A stretch of 64,000 bases of DNA from Trebonia sp963737285 (GTDB lineage: Bacteria; Actinomycetota; Actinomycetes; Streptosporangiales; Streptosporangiaceae). This document shows positions 8,756 through 17,099 of this stretch, one piece after another. Location of the stretch: NCBI GenBank assembly GCA_963737285.1, contig CAVTRT010000003.1, positions 3,410,001 to 3,474,000 of the forward strand, in the 5' to 3' direction. The position numbers were made by a program, and so were the translations under genes. A model generated the notes under the pieces. It had not been told where the DNA came from. It made no database searches and worked only from the letters and a program-made list of their open reading frames with translations. Numbering within the stretch: the stretch's first letter is position 1; each line of letters starts with the position of its first letter.

Positions 8756-9537
8756 TGGGGTACAAGGCGAAGTTCCGGGTCTGGCGCGGCGACGCCGGCT
8801 CTGGCGCGCTGCAGGACTACGAGGTCGAGGTCAACGAGGGCGAGGTCGTCCTTGACGTGCTGCACCGCCTGCAGGCCACGCAGGCCTCTGACCTGGCGAT
8901 CAGGTGGAACTGCAAGGCCGGCAAGTGCGGCTCGTGCTCCATGGAGATCAACGGCCGGCCGCGCCTTGGCTGCATGACTCGGATGTCGACGTTCACCCAG
9001 GACGAGACGATCACGCTGACGCCGATGCGGACGTTCCCGGTCATCCGCGACCTGGTCACCGACGTGTCCTTCAACTACGCCAAGGCGCGGCAGATCCCGT
9101 CATTCACGCCGGACCCGGCCACCAAGCCGGGCGAGTTCCGGATGCAGCAGCAGGACGTGAACCGGTCGCAGGAGTTCCGCAAGTGCATTGAGTGCTACCT
9201 GTGCCAGAACACCTGCCACGCGATCCGGGACCACGAGGAGAACGAGAGCTACTTCGCTGGCCCCCGCTTCCTCATGCGGATCGCGGAACTGGAGATGCAC
9301 CCGGCCGACGAGGCCGACCGGCGCGACATCGCGCAGGACGACTTCGGCCTCGGCTTGTGCAACATCACCAAGTGCTGCACCGAGGTCTGCCCCGAGCACA
9401 TCAAGATCACCGACAACGCGATCATCCCGCTGAAGGAGCGCGTCGCCGACCGCAAGTACGACCCGCTGGTCTGGCTCGGCTCCAAGATCGGCCGCCGCAA
9501 GACCGAGGGCACCCCCTCGGTCCCCGGCAAGCGGTAG
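8755..9537 (+). CDS. sdhB: Succinate dehydrogenase iron-sulfur subunit (Sdh1 type)
   Basis: This 260-residue subunit completes the sdhCAB operon. The [2Fe-2S] ligands are in NCKAGKCGSCSMEINGRP with a fourth Cys in LGCMTRM. The second domain has CIECYLCQNTCHAIRDHE and CNITKCCTEVCPEHIKIT for the two further clusters. The start codon overlaps the stop of the flavoprotein gene. A strong stem-loop begins 14 bases after the stop. It belongs to a different branch from the iron-sulfur subunit at 1576-2316: the cluster-ligand surroundings differ clearly. Confidence 0.95.
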   Translation: MGYKAKFRVWRGDAGSGALQDYEVEVNEGEVVLDVLHRLQATQASDLAIRWNCKAGKCGSCSMEINGRPRLGCMTRMSTFTQDETITLTPMRTFPVIRDLVTDVSFNYAKARQIPSFTPDPATKPGEFRMQQQDVNRSQEFRKCIECYLCQNTCHAIRDHEENESYFAGPRFLMRIAELEMHPADEADRRDIAQDDFGLGLCNITKCCTEVCPEHIKITDNAIIPLKERVADRKYDPLVWLGSKIGRRKTEGTPSVPGKR

Positions 9538-9550
9538 TCGCCGTCTTACT

Positions 9551-9600
9551 GCCGGGAGGTCCCTGCCGCCGCAAGCTTAGGGCGGCCGGGGCCTCCCGGC
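9551..9600 (+). terminator. Stem-loop terminator after the sdhCAB operon
   Basis: Two 20-base arms (9551-9570 and 9581-9600) pair with one G-U and one mismatch around a 10-base loop, and GTTTCCGTCTT follows. It sits 14 bases after the sdhB stop. The T run is weak, as is usual for high-GC actinomycete terminators. Confidence 0.8.
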
Positions 9601-9856
9601 GTTTCCGTCTTCGCGGTACTTAATCAGATGCCGTAAGGAGACGCGTTACACGAAGAGCAATCAGGGGCCGTACTTGAGGAATGGCGCAGAATCGCCGGAT
9701 ACTCGCGGCACAGTGCTCACCCCGTTTTTCAGTCCGAGTAGCCGGAAGCTCTGGCTTGCCCGCTCTGTGGTGATTATTCCAATGAGTAACAGACGATTCA
9801 ACAGCCTCAGCCGAGCTGGATATTTAAGCCCCTTCCACAGAAGCCAATTTTGCTGG

Positions 9857-12142
9857 CTACGCCACCCGCCAGGTCGCGTCGAGGGCCGTCGAGCAGGCGC
9901 CGAGGACGAGGTGGGTGCCGCTCGAAGGCACCGTGACGCACAGCCCGGAAGCGGTGCTCCTGATCTCCTGTGCGATCCGCCCGGCCGCCGCCAGCTGCCA
10001 GTGCTGGGAGGCGGCATTGGCGCACTTCGTCACCGTGACCGCCGCGCCAGCCGCCATACCACCCTCGGTCAGGCAGTAGCTCGACTGCACCGGGAGCTGG
10101 GCGTTGAAGGCGTTCAGCCAGTGCTCGGCGCTGTAGTTGCCGCAGTTGCCGAACTCGGCGACCGATCCGGATCGCAGCAGGCACTTCGACCCGACGCCGG
10201 AGACGATCGGAGCTACCGTCCCGGCCCAGTGCTGGTTCACCTTGCTCGTGGAGTTCGTGCACTTCGCTAGCGTCGGCTTGGTGCCGTTAGCGGCCGCGCC
10301 GGATGGGCCGTTCAGGCAGGTGCCGTACCGGACGCTGACCAGCGATCCGTCGGTGCCGGCCAGCCACTGCTCGCCGATGCTGCCATTGCACGAGTACAGC
10401 AGCACGCGGGTCCCGCTCGCGGCCAGGCAGTGACCCAGCACCCGGATAGAGCCGTCCTGGACATGCGTCCATGCCTGGTTCGACTTGCCCGTGCAGGTCG
10501 ACAGATCGATCGCGGTGCCTGACGTGGTCCGCGACGACGGGTCATCCAGGCACTTGTTGCTGCCACCCTGCTGCTTGATCGAGCCGGTGGTGCCACTGTC
10601 ACCGACCGCCTTGACCGCCCAGGTGAACGACGCGGTGGAGGTGGCGCCCAGCCCGTCCTTGGCGGTGACCTTCACGCTGTAGCTGCCCGCGGCCGCCGGC
10701 CAGCCGCTAATCAGGGCCGCCGAGGGACCAGCCGAGGAGATGGACAGTCCGGTGGGGAGGCCGGTCGCGGTGAACGTCGGCGCCGTGTAGCCGCTCTGCC
10801 CGAGGTTCGTGTCGGTGACGCTGAGCTGAGCCGATACCGGCGTGCCGAGCGACGTCGATCGACTCGCCTGGGCGGGGAACGTGATTGCCCCGGCCACGTC
10901 CCAGATGAAGGAGACGGTCGAGGCCGCCGCGCTCCCAGACGTCGGCGTCGCGGTCACCGACACTGTGTAGGAGCCGTTCGTCGTCGGGGTGCCGTTGATG
11001 ACGCCCGTCGTGCTGTTGATCGTCAGGCCCGGCGGCAGGCCGGTCGCGGTGTACTGGGGCGCCTCGCTCGGGTTAGCCAGGGTGCTCAGCGTAGAGATCT
11101 GCACCGGCGTCACGGCCCTGCCCGTGGTCGCGCTCTGCGTGACCGGCGTGAGGTAGTCCCCGTCCACAGCCCCGGACATGCCGCTCACCGTGACGGAGTC
11201 CGTGTCCTGCCAGAACGTCGGCTGAGTCCAGCCCGCCACCGCAGGTGGGGTGGTGATCCCGTAGTCCGCGAGCCAGAACGGATAGGAGCTGAAGGCGGTG
11301 CTGTTGCCGACGCACTGCGACCAGAAGGTCGGGTTGGTGTAGATGACGGGCGTCTTCCCGGAATCCGTCTTCATCTCGGCGAGGAAGTCGATGATCCAGG
11401 TCACCATGCTAGATGCGGTCTGGTTGTAGCAGAGGTCGACCTGGCCGGTTGTCGGGGTGTAGGTCTGGACGGTAGCGTACGGATCCTCTTCGATGTCCAG
11501 CGCCACCGGCAGCATGAGGCTGCTGGAACCGTAGGCAGGGCTGGCCGAGCTGATCTCCTGCCAGGCGTAGTCGGCCTGGCACTGGGGGGTTCCATTGCCC
11601 GCGTGCGGGTTCCCGAACGCGTAGGGCATCACGTACAGGCCGGCGGCCGTTGCCGCCGCCGTGGCGGCCTGGTAGCCGACGAACTTGCTTGTGTCCGGGT
11701 ACGTGTACGGCGGCTCGTCGGTGTAGTAGTCGCCCTCGGTCGCCTTGATACCCACGAAGGAGATGCCCGAGCTCTTGAGGGTGGACCAGTCCGGTTCGGT
11801 GCTTTCGGTGCCGGTGCCAGTGGAAGGGAAGTTGACGTCGGAGATGTCAATGCCCTGCGCGTTGCCCGGCACGGGCGACACGGTATCCGCTCTTGCGGCT
11901 GCCGACCGCACCCGCAGCGCGGCCGGGGTGAGGTCCGCAGCGCGGGCCTGCAATGCCGCGGACGCGTCGGCAGCGGACGATGACGATGTGGCGGCCGAGC
12001 ATGAATTCGGGATCGCGGCAGCGTTCGCCGGACCCCCTGCTGCGGTGAAGCCGACCGCTGCGGCCAGCCCGCCGATGATGATTACCGCGGCGCCAGCAAC
12101 GCCGGCTCGCTTAGCACGCTTTCCCCGATGTCGTCCAGTCAC
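9857..12142 (-). CDS. Secreted GH25-type muramidase with putative Ig modules and two ricin-type lectin domains
   Basis: This is a large exported peptidoglycan- or glycan-acting enzyme of about 761 residues. A basic N-terminus is followed by a hydrophobic stretch and an Ala-rich cleavage region. The GH25 (lysozyme/muramidase) domain runs from about residue 85 with GIDISDVNFP, SGISFVGIKATEGD, YVMPYAFGNP and the acidic LDIEEDPY, the position of the family's catalytic acids. Two putative Ig (He_PIG-like) modules follow, with GLPPGLTINSTTGVINGTP and a second degenerate copy. The C-terminal third has two Cys/Trp-rich beta-trefoil repeats with NKCLDD...QAW, HCLAAS, EQWLAG and QHW, typical of ricin B carbohydrate binding. 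A GTG at 12142 is preferred as start; a TTG at 12181 is in frame but would put extra residues before the signal peptide and lies inside the dyad. No clear ribosome site is seen for either. The substrate is probably cell-wall glycan. Confidence 0.83.
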   Translation of the reverse strand: MTGRHRGKRAKRAGVAGAAVIIIGGLAAAVGFTAAGGPANAAAIPNSCSAATSSSSAADASAALQARAADLTPAALRVRSAAARADTVSPVPGNAQGIDISDVNFPSTGTGTESTEPDWSTLKSSGISFVGIKATEGDYYTDEPPYTYPDTSKFVGYQAATAAATAAGLYVMPYAFGNPHAGNGTPQCQADYAWQEISSASPAYGSSSLMLPVALDIEEDPYATVQTYTPTTGQVDLCYNQTASSMVTWIIDFLAEMKTDSGKTPVIYTNPTFWSQCVGNSTAFSSYPFWLADYGITTPPAVAGWTQPTFWQDTDSVTVSGMSGAVDGDYLTPVTQSATTGRAVTPVQISTLSTLANPSEAPQYTATGLPPGLTINSTTGVINGTPTTNGSYTVSVTATPTSGSAAASTVSFIWDVAGAITFPAQASRSTSLGTPVSAQLSVTDTNLGQSGYTAPTFTATGLPTGLSISSAGPSAALISGWPAAAGSYSVKVTAKDGLGATSTASFTWAVKAVGDSGTTGSIKQQGGSNKCLDDPSSRTTSGTAIDLSTCTGKSNQAWTHVQDGSIRVLGHCLAASGTRVLLYSCNGSIGEQWLAGTDGSLVSVRYGTCLNGPSGAAANGTKPTLAKCTNSTSKVNQHWAGTVAPIVSGVGSKCLLRSGSVAEFGNCGNYSAEHWLNAFNAQLPVQSSYCLTEGGMAAGAAVTVTKCANAASQHWQLAAAGRIAQEIRSTASGLCVTVPSSGTHLVLGACSTALDATWRVA

Positions 12143-12170
12143 GTGCCGTAGGCTAACAGTAATGGGGTAG

Positions 12171-12197
12171 CCAAGTTGCAAATTCGGTGCAACTTGG
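12171..12197. promoter_or_regulatory. Perfect 10-7-10 inverted repeat between muramidase and uppP (candidate operator)
   Basis: CCAAGTTGCA at 12171-12180 and TGCAACTTGG at 12188-12197 are exact reverse complements around AATTCGG. The dyad lies in the divergent gap, about 30 bases upstream of the muramidase GTG and 85 bases upstream of the uppP ATG. That position suits a shared transcription-factor site better than a terminator. The regulator is not identified. Confidence 0.6.
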
Positions 12198-12281
12198 TGA
12201 TAAGAGACTCGATCGACATCTCGGATACTTCTGAATCTCCCCCGTCAGCCGACCGCCGCCGCTGGCCGTCGGTAGCATGAC

Positions 12282-13766
12282 ATGGTGTCTGCTGCCTTGA
12301 CCTACCCAGAAGCGATCATCCTCGGCGCCTTCCAGGGCGTGACCGAGCTGTTCCCTGTGTCCAGCCTCGGCCACAGCGTGCTGATCCCGGCCCTCATTGG
12401 CGGGAGCTGGAAGAACCTCAACGTGACCGCCAAGGACTCGCCCTACCTGGCGTTCATCGTCGGGATGCACGTGGCTACCGCCATCGCCATGATCGCCTAC
12501 TTCTGGCGGGACTGGCTCCGGATCGTCAGGGGCTTCTTCAGCTCGTTCGGGCAGATGAGCCACCCCGAGCCGGGGACGAGGCGCTTTGAGTTCCGCGACA
12601 CCTACCAAAAGCTCGCCTGGATGCTCATCCTGGGCACGATCCCGGTCGGCATCGCCGGGGTGATCCTCGATCACCCGGTGCGCACAGTGCTCGCCAAGCC
12701 CACCCCGACCGCGATCTTCCTCGCCCTCAACGGCGTGCTCCTGTTCGGCGGGGAGATCCTGCGCCGACGGCGCGCCCGACTCGACCCGCGACCCCCGGTC
12801 GCCGGCCCGGCGGCCGCGGTTAACCCGGCTGACGGCTGGGGCGGTCCGTTCCAGGGTGGCACCCAGGGCGGCGATTACCGTGACCGGCCCGGCTACAGCG
12901 AGCGCAGCGAGTACCGCGATCAGAGCCGCTACGGCGAGCAGGGCTACGGCGACCAGGGCGGCTACGGAAACCGCGGCGGCTACACCCCCCAGGGATACGG
13001 CGACCAGCGCGGATACGACAACCGAGGCAGGCACGCCCAGGGCTATGACGAGCGCGGCGGGCAGGCCGGCGCCCACGGCGGCAACGACCAGTGGGGCAAT
13101 GACCCGCGGCGGGGCGGCCAGCGTGGGTACGACAGTGCTGGCTACGACCAAGGTGGCTACGAGCAGGGCGGCTACGACCAAGGTGGCTACGACCAAGGTG
13201 GCTACGGCCAGCGCGGCTACGAGCAGGGCGGCTACGACCAGCGCGGCTACGACAATGACGGTTACCCTAGGCGCGCGCCACGGCAGCAGCCTCCGCAGCA
13301 GCAGCAGCAGTCCGCGGCTTCTGAAGCCCCTGGTTCCGCGGGGTCGGACGATGCACAACTCGCCGTCGACTCTGACCGCAGGCTTTCCAGGTACAGCTGG
13401 CTGACCGCCATCGCGCTTGGGGCGAGCCAGGTCCTGGCGCTGTTCCCCGGCTTCAGCCGGGACGGCAGCGTGATGGTCGCCGGAATGGTCCGCGGGCTGT
13501 CCCGGCAGGACGCGGTGCGGTTCTCGTTCCTGCTCTCAGCGCCGGTGATCTTCGCGGCGGGGATCTTCAAGGCCAACGAGTTGCTTGGCCCGGAGACCAA
13601 GGGAATCCACGGCCCGATCCTGGCCGGCATGGTCGTCTCCGGCATCGGCGCGTACCTGGCACTGTGGTTCCTCGACCGGCTGCTGTCCAACCCCAAGCGC
13701 ACGCTGACCCCGTTCGCGATCTACTGCCTGATCGCGGGGATAGCCAGCCTCCTGATCCTGCACTAG
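12282..13766 (+). CDS. uppP: Undecaprenyl-diphosphatase with large Gly/Tyr/Gln repeat insertion
   Basis: This membrane phosphatase recycles undecaprenyl pyrophosphate to the monophosphate carrier used for peptidoglycan and other wall polymers; loss or gain affects bacitracin tolerance. Both BacA/UppP signatures are present: QGVTELFPVSSLGHSVL near residue 18 and PGFSRDGSVMVAGMVRG near residue 397. The protein is 494 residues, against about 270-280 for the family. The excess is a hydrophilic segment at about residues 165-357 between the two membrane halves. It is rich in Gly, Tyr, Asp, Gln and Arg, with 5-residue GGYDQ-type repeats and a poly-Gln/Ser end. The core halves look intact, so enzyme activity is expected. 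The insertion should face the cytoplasm or the outside as one loop; its side is not determined here. The start ATG at 12282 has only a weak ribosome site. Confidence 0.92.
   Translation: MVSAALTYPEAIILGAFQGVTELFPVSSLGHSVLIPALIGGSWKNLNVTAKDSPYLAFIVGMHVATAIAMIAYFWRDWLRIVRGFFSSFGQMSHPEPGTRRFEFRDTYQKLAWMLILGTIPVGIAGVILDHPVRTVLAKPTPTAIFLALNGVLLFGGEILRRRRARLDPRPPVAGPAAAVNPADGWGGPFQGGTQGGDYRDRPGYSERSEYRDQSRYGEQGYGDQGGYGNRGGYTPQGYGDQRGYDNRGRHAQGYDERGGQAGAHGGNDQWGNDPRRGGQRGYDSAGYDQGGYEQGGYDQGGYDQGGYGQRGYEQGGYDQRGYDNDGYPRRAPRQQPPQQQQQSAASEAPGSAGSDDAQLAVDSDRRLSRYSWLTAIALGASQVLALFPGFSRDGSVMVAGMVRGLSRQDAVRFSFLLSAPVIFAAGIFKANELLGPETKGIHGPILAGMVVSGIGAYLALWFLDRLLSNPKRTLTPFAIYCLIAGIASLLILH
13140..13259 (+). 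repeat. Eight 15-bp units coding GGYDQ-like pentapeptides inside uppP
   Basis: Units of the form GGCTACGACCAAGGT repeat eight times in phase with the codons, with third-position and Asp/Glu, Gln/Asn, Gly/Arg changes. Three units (13140, 13170 and 13185) are identical at base level, which suggests recent tandem duplication. The preceding 250 bases contain more divergent GY-rich units. Confidence 0.85.
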
Positions 13767-13835
13767 CCGCTACCTGCGGCTTCAGCTGAGAATCGGCTAA
13801 GAGCATGCCCGGAACTGGGGGCGGCAGGCCAGGGC

Positions 13836-14288
13836 ATGAGGTACCTTTTCCGCATGCGCCCAAGTGGCCCTGTTTGTTCCTCTTTGTCCGAAATGGTGCT
13901 GCGCCTGGCCGGTGAGGCCGGCCAGGTCAGCCTTGCCATGACGGCCGACTCGCCTGGTGCCCGGGCAAGCATTGACCAGCATGCCGCCGAGATCAGGGGA
14001 GCCTTGGCTTCATGCGGCCGCCCGGTCACGACCGCCACCCTGCTCAGCTACGCGGAGGGGTTCACCGAGGCCGCCATCGCCCGCGGCTGGTGGCCGCCGC
14101 ACCGCCGGCTCGATCAGCCCCTCGCCCAGCTCGACGCCCCCCTCGTGGCGGCCAGCTGGGACGGCCCGCTTAGCGCCGACCACCCCGAGACTTCCGTCGA
14201 CCCTGGCGGGACCCCCCGTCCCGTGCTGGACTGGGAGTCGCTCCGCCTGGCCGCCATCTGCCGCATGCTGATCGAGATTCAGGCCTAG
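13836..14288 (+). CDS. Hypothetical actinobacterial protein, 150 residues
   Basis: I do not recognise this gene with confidence. It codes for a soluble, mostly helical protein with a segment IDQHAAEIRGAL, a GRPVTTATLLSYAEGF turn, a WWPP motif and a C-terminal WESLRLAAICRMLIE helix. No signal peptide, membrane helix or Cys cluster is seen. It lies between uppP and typA, reading toward typA. ATG at 13836 or ATG at 13854 could be the start. Codon use is typical of the region and the frame is clean, so I take it as real. Confidence 0.6.
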   Translation: MRYLFRMRPSGPVCSSLSEMVLRLAGEAGQVSLAMTADSPGARASIDQHAAEIRGALASCGRPVTTATLLSYAEGFTEAAIARGWWPPHRRLDQPLAQLDAPLVAASWDGPLSADHPETSVDPGGTPRPVLDWESLRLAAICRMLIEIQA

Positions 14289-14362
14289 GCCTCGCCGACT
14301 GCTGACTTGAGGCGGGGTCAGTCCCGGGTGTCGTCCGGCCCAGATCGCGCCCGGATGATCGG

Positions 14363-16237
14363 CTACTCGGCGCGGGAATTGCGGCCGCGAACGCGGCCCC
14401 GCTCCTTCGCGTCGAGAATCGTCTTGCGGATGCGGACGGCGGTCGGGGTCACCTCACAGCACTCGTCGTCGGCGCAGAACTCCAGCGCCTGCTCCAGGCT
14501 GAGGATGCGCGGCGGCACTAGGCGCTCGAGCTCCTCACCAGTGGACTGGCGGACGTTGGTGACCTTCTTCTCCTTGGTAATGTTCACGTCCATGTCGTCG
14601 TCGCGGGAGTTCTCCCCGACGATCATGCCCTCGTACACCTCGGTGGTCGGGGAGACCATCAGCGCGCCGCGCTCCTGCAGGTTGAACATGGCGTAGGTGG
14701 AGGCCGCCCCGGCCCGGTCGGACACCAGCGAGCCGGTCGCCCGGCCACGGATCGCGCCCACCCACGGCTCGTAGGACTCGAAGACGTGGTGCGCGATGCC
14801 GGTGCCGCGAGTCTCGGTGAGGAACTGGGTGCGGAAGCCGATCAGGCCACGGGACGGGACCAGGAACACCAGCCGGACCCAGCCGGTGCCATGGTTGGTC
14901 ATCGTCTCCATCCGGCCGCGCCGCACCGACACGAGCTGAGTGACCGCGCCGAGGTACTCCTCGGGCACGTCGACCGACAGCCGCTCAACCGGCTCGTGGA
15001 GCTTTCCGTCGATCTCCCTGGTAACGGCGGAGGGACGGCCGACGGTCAGCTCGTAGCCCTCCCGGCGCATCGTCTCGACGAGGATCGCGAGCGCCAGCTC
15101 GCCACGGCCACGCACCTCCCAGGTGTCCGGCCGCTCGGTCGGCACCACCTGCAGCGACACGTTGCCGATGAGCTCACGGTCAAGCCGGTCCTTGACCAGC
15201 CGGGCGGTGACCTTCGTGCCCTTCTCCCGACCGGCCAGCGGCGAGTTGTTCGTGCCGATCGTCATCGAGATCGCCGGCTCGTCCACGCTGATCAGCGGCA
15301 GCGGGCGCGGGTCATTGGGGTCGGCCAGCGTCTCGCCGATCATGATGTCGGCGATGCCGGCGATCGCGACGATGTCACCGGGGCCGGCGGAGTCGGCCGG
15401 GACGCGCTCCAGGGCCTCGGTGCGCAGCAGCTCGGAGATCTTGACCCTCTCGATGGACCCGTCCCGCTTGCACCAGGCGACCTGCTGGCCGCGGGTGATG
15501 GTCCCGTTGTGGACCCGGCACAGCGCGATGCGACCGAGGTAGTTAGAGGCGTCCAGGTTGGTCACGTGCGCCTGCAGCGAGGCGTCCGGGTCATACGACG
15601 GTGCCGGGACGGTGTCGCGGATGACGTCGAACAGCGGCTCCAGGCTGTCGCTGTCGGGCATCTCGCCGTCCTTGGGACGGTTAAGGGAGGCCCGCCCGGC
15701 TCGCGCGGCCGCGTAGACGATCGGGAACTCGATCTGCTCCTCGCTCGCGTCCAGGTCCATGAACAGCTCGTAGCAGGCGTCGGTGACCTCGGCGATCCGC
15801 GCGTCGGCGCGGTCGACCTTGTTGATCACGAGGATGACGGGAAGCTTCGCCTCCAGTGTCTTGCGCAGCACGAACCGGGTCTGCGGCAGCGGTCCCTCGC
15901 TCGCGTCGACCAGCAGCACCACGCCGTCCACCATGGACAGGCCGCGCTCGACCTCGCCGCCGAAGTCCGCGTGGCCCGGCGTGTCGATGATGTTGATGGT
16001 CAGCCCGCCGTGCTGCACGGCCGTGTTCTTCGCGAGGATCGTGATGCCCTTCTCGCGCTCCAGGTCGTTGGAGTCCATGACCCGTTCCGCGATGTGGGCG
16101 TTGGCGCGGAACGCGCCGGACTGCCACAGCATCGCGTCCACCAGCGTGGTCTTGCCGTGGTCGACGTGCGCGACAATCGCGACGTTCCGCAGGTCGTCGC
16201 GGGTCGCGGTATGGGTGGTGGCGTGCAGTGCGGGCAT
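14363..16237 (-). CDS. typA: Ribosome-associated translational GTPase TypA/BipA
   Basis: This 624-residue ribosome-binding GTPase of the EF-G/LepA superfamily is linked to stress adaptation and 50S assembly. G1 is AHVDHGKTT, the switch region follows, G3 is DTPGHADFGGEVERG, and G4 is INKVDRADARI. Domain II starts near residue 205, and the C-terminal TypA domain has the RGRGELALAILVETMRREGYE and HVFESYEPWVG blocks. The start ATG at 16237 gives MPALHATTHTATRDDLRNVAI, a normal N-terminus. Length and order of domains match the family. Confidence 0.97.
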   Translation of the reverse strand: MPALHATTHTATRDDLRNVAIVAHVDHGKTTLVDAMLWQSGAFRANAHIAERVMDSNDLEREKGITILAKNTAVQHGGLTINIIDTPGHADFGGEVERGLSMVDGVVLLVDASEGPLPQTRFVLRKTLEAKLPVILVINKVDRADARIAEVTDACYELFMDLDASEEQIEFPIVYAAARAGRASLNRPKDGEMPDSDSLEPLFDVIRDTVPAPSYDPDASLQAHVTNLDASNYLGRIALCRVHNGTITRGQQVAWCKRDGSIERVKISELLRTEALERVPADSAGPGDIVAIAGIADIMIGETLADPNDPRPLPLISVDEPAISMTIGTNNSPLAGREKGTKVTARLVKDRLDRELIGNVSLQVVPTERPDTWEVRGRGELALAILVETMRREGYELTVGRPSAVTREIDGKLHEPVERLSVDVPEEYLGAVTQLVSVRRGRMETMTNHGTGWVRLVFLVPSRGLIGFRTQFLTETRGTGIAHHVFESYEPWVGAIRGRATGSLVSDRAGAASTYAMFNLQERGALMVSPTTEVYEGMIVGENSRDDDMDVNITKEKKVTNVRQSTGEELERLVPPRILSLEQALEFCADDECCEVTPTAVRIRKTILDAKERGRVRGRNSRAE

Positions 16238-16482
16238 GCGTGAGTTCCCGAATCCTCGGCGTCAAAGATGCGCTGGTCAGCGACTGTGCCGGGCAAGGAG
16301 CCGGTCGCCGGTGCGCGCGATGCCACGCGGAGCGGTGGCCAGGTACCAATCTTACCGGCCCGGATCCCTTACGCGGTCGGCACGGTCACTATTCGCCCGG
16401 ACTGCCCTCAGCTCACGATGGCACCGCGGCTCCCAGCCCGCACTGATCGAATCCCCGTTCGACCTGCTGATATGATCCCGGC

Positions 16483-16850
16483 ATGGCCACGTACATACCA
16501 CCGGGCTGGCCGACCGGAGTGCACCCGCCGGGCAGCGATGACTTCGAGGCGACCGCCATCGCCTGGCTGCTTGAGGTCGTCCCGCCCGACTACCGCCTGC
16601 ACGGCGTGCTGCGCCGCTATCCGCTGGCCCTCGCCGCCATGGCCCGCCACCACACGGCCGCCTGCGTCGAGGGGCCCGCCAGGGATACCGCACCGCGCGA
16701 ACGGAGCTCGGCGAGGCACTGCCGCCACATGCCGTCGACGCGGTCCTCACCGCCTACCGCACCGAGGGGCTGCGGCTAGCGGCCACCGCGCGCGCCGCCA
16801 TCTTGGTCGAGCGCGCCCTGCACGGCGAGACCTTCACCGAGAAACTCTAG
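16483..16850 (+). pseudogene. Small conserved actinobacterial PPGWP-type protein, broken by a one-base frameshift
   Basis: The first part reads MATYIPPGWPTGVHPPGSDD and continues through DYRLHGVLRRYPLALAAMARHH to about base 16674. The natural continuation is in the next frame: RQGYRTARTELGEALPPHAV and then LRLAATARAAILVERALHG, ending at the TAG at 16848. Joining them needs one extra G in the run at 16671-16674, which restores a protein of about 122 residues with no other change. Small proteins starting with a PPGWP motif are common in actinobacteria and have no assigned function (from memory). Either the gene is recently dead or the base is an assembly error. The lower part could not be used alone as it lacks a start. 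Confidence 0.7.
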
Positions 16851-16883
16851 GCCGCCTGACTCGAAGCGAGCGGCTATGACCGG

Positions 16884-17057
16884 GTGAATGACAGCGTCAG
16901 CAACGCGATCGGCGCGGCACAGCAGACGTTCACCTCCGAGGCGAGCACCGGCGCCAGCGCGTTCGGCCCACTGGAGGCGGTAGTCATCGTCGCGTCCCTG
17001 GTCATGGCGGCCGCGTCCGCCTGGGGCCTGTCCCGCCGCCTGGCCGAGTACAGATAG
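16884..17057 (+). CDS. 57-residue single-pass membrane protein
   Basis: A GTG at 16884 opens a clean 57-codon frame: an N-terminal polar half (NDSVSNAIGAAQQTFTSEA), then one hydrophobic helix (LEAVVIVASLVMAAASAWGL) and a basic tail SRRLAEYR. It lies 33 bases after the frameshifted PPGWP gene in the same direction, so they probably form a pair. It is too short for most gene finders. The composition and the positive-inside tail support a real type I/III membrane microprotein of unknown role. Confidence 0.55.
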   Translation: MNDSVSNAIGAAQQTFTSEASTGASAFGPLEAVVIVASLVMAAASAWGLSRRLAEYR

Positions 17058-17099
17058 CGAAGGCACAGGCGGCGAGATCAGGTAGCGGCCGCCGCTGCG

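Noticed and set aside
14786..16243. 485-residue open frame opposite typA
   Set aside because: Covers typA exactly on the other strand and has no recognisable domain.
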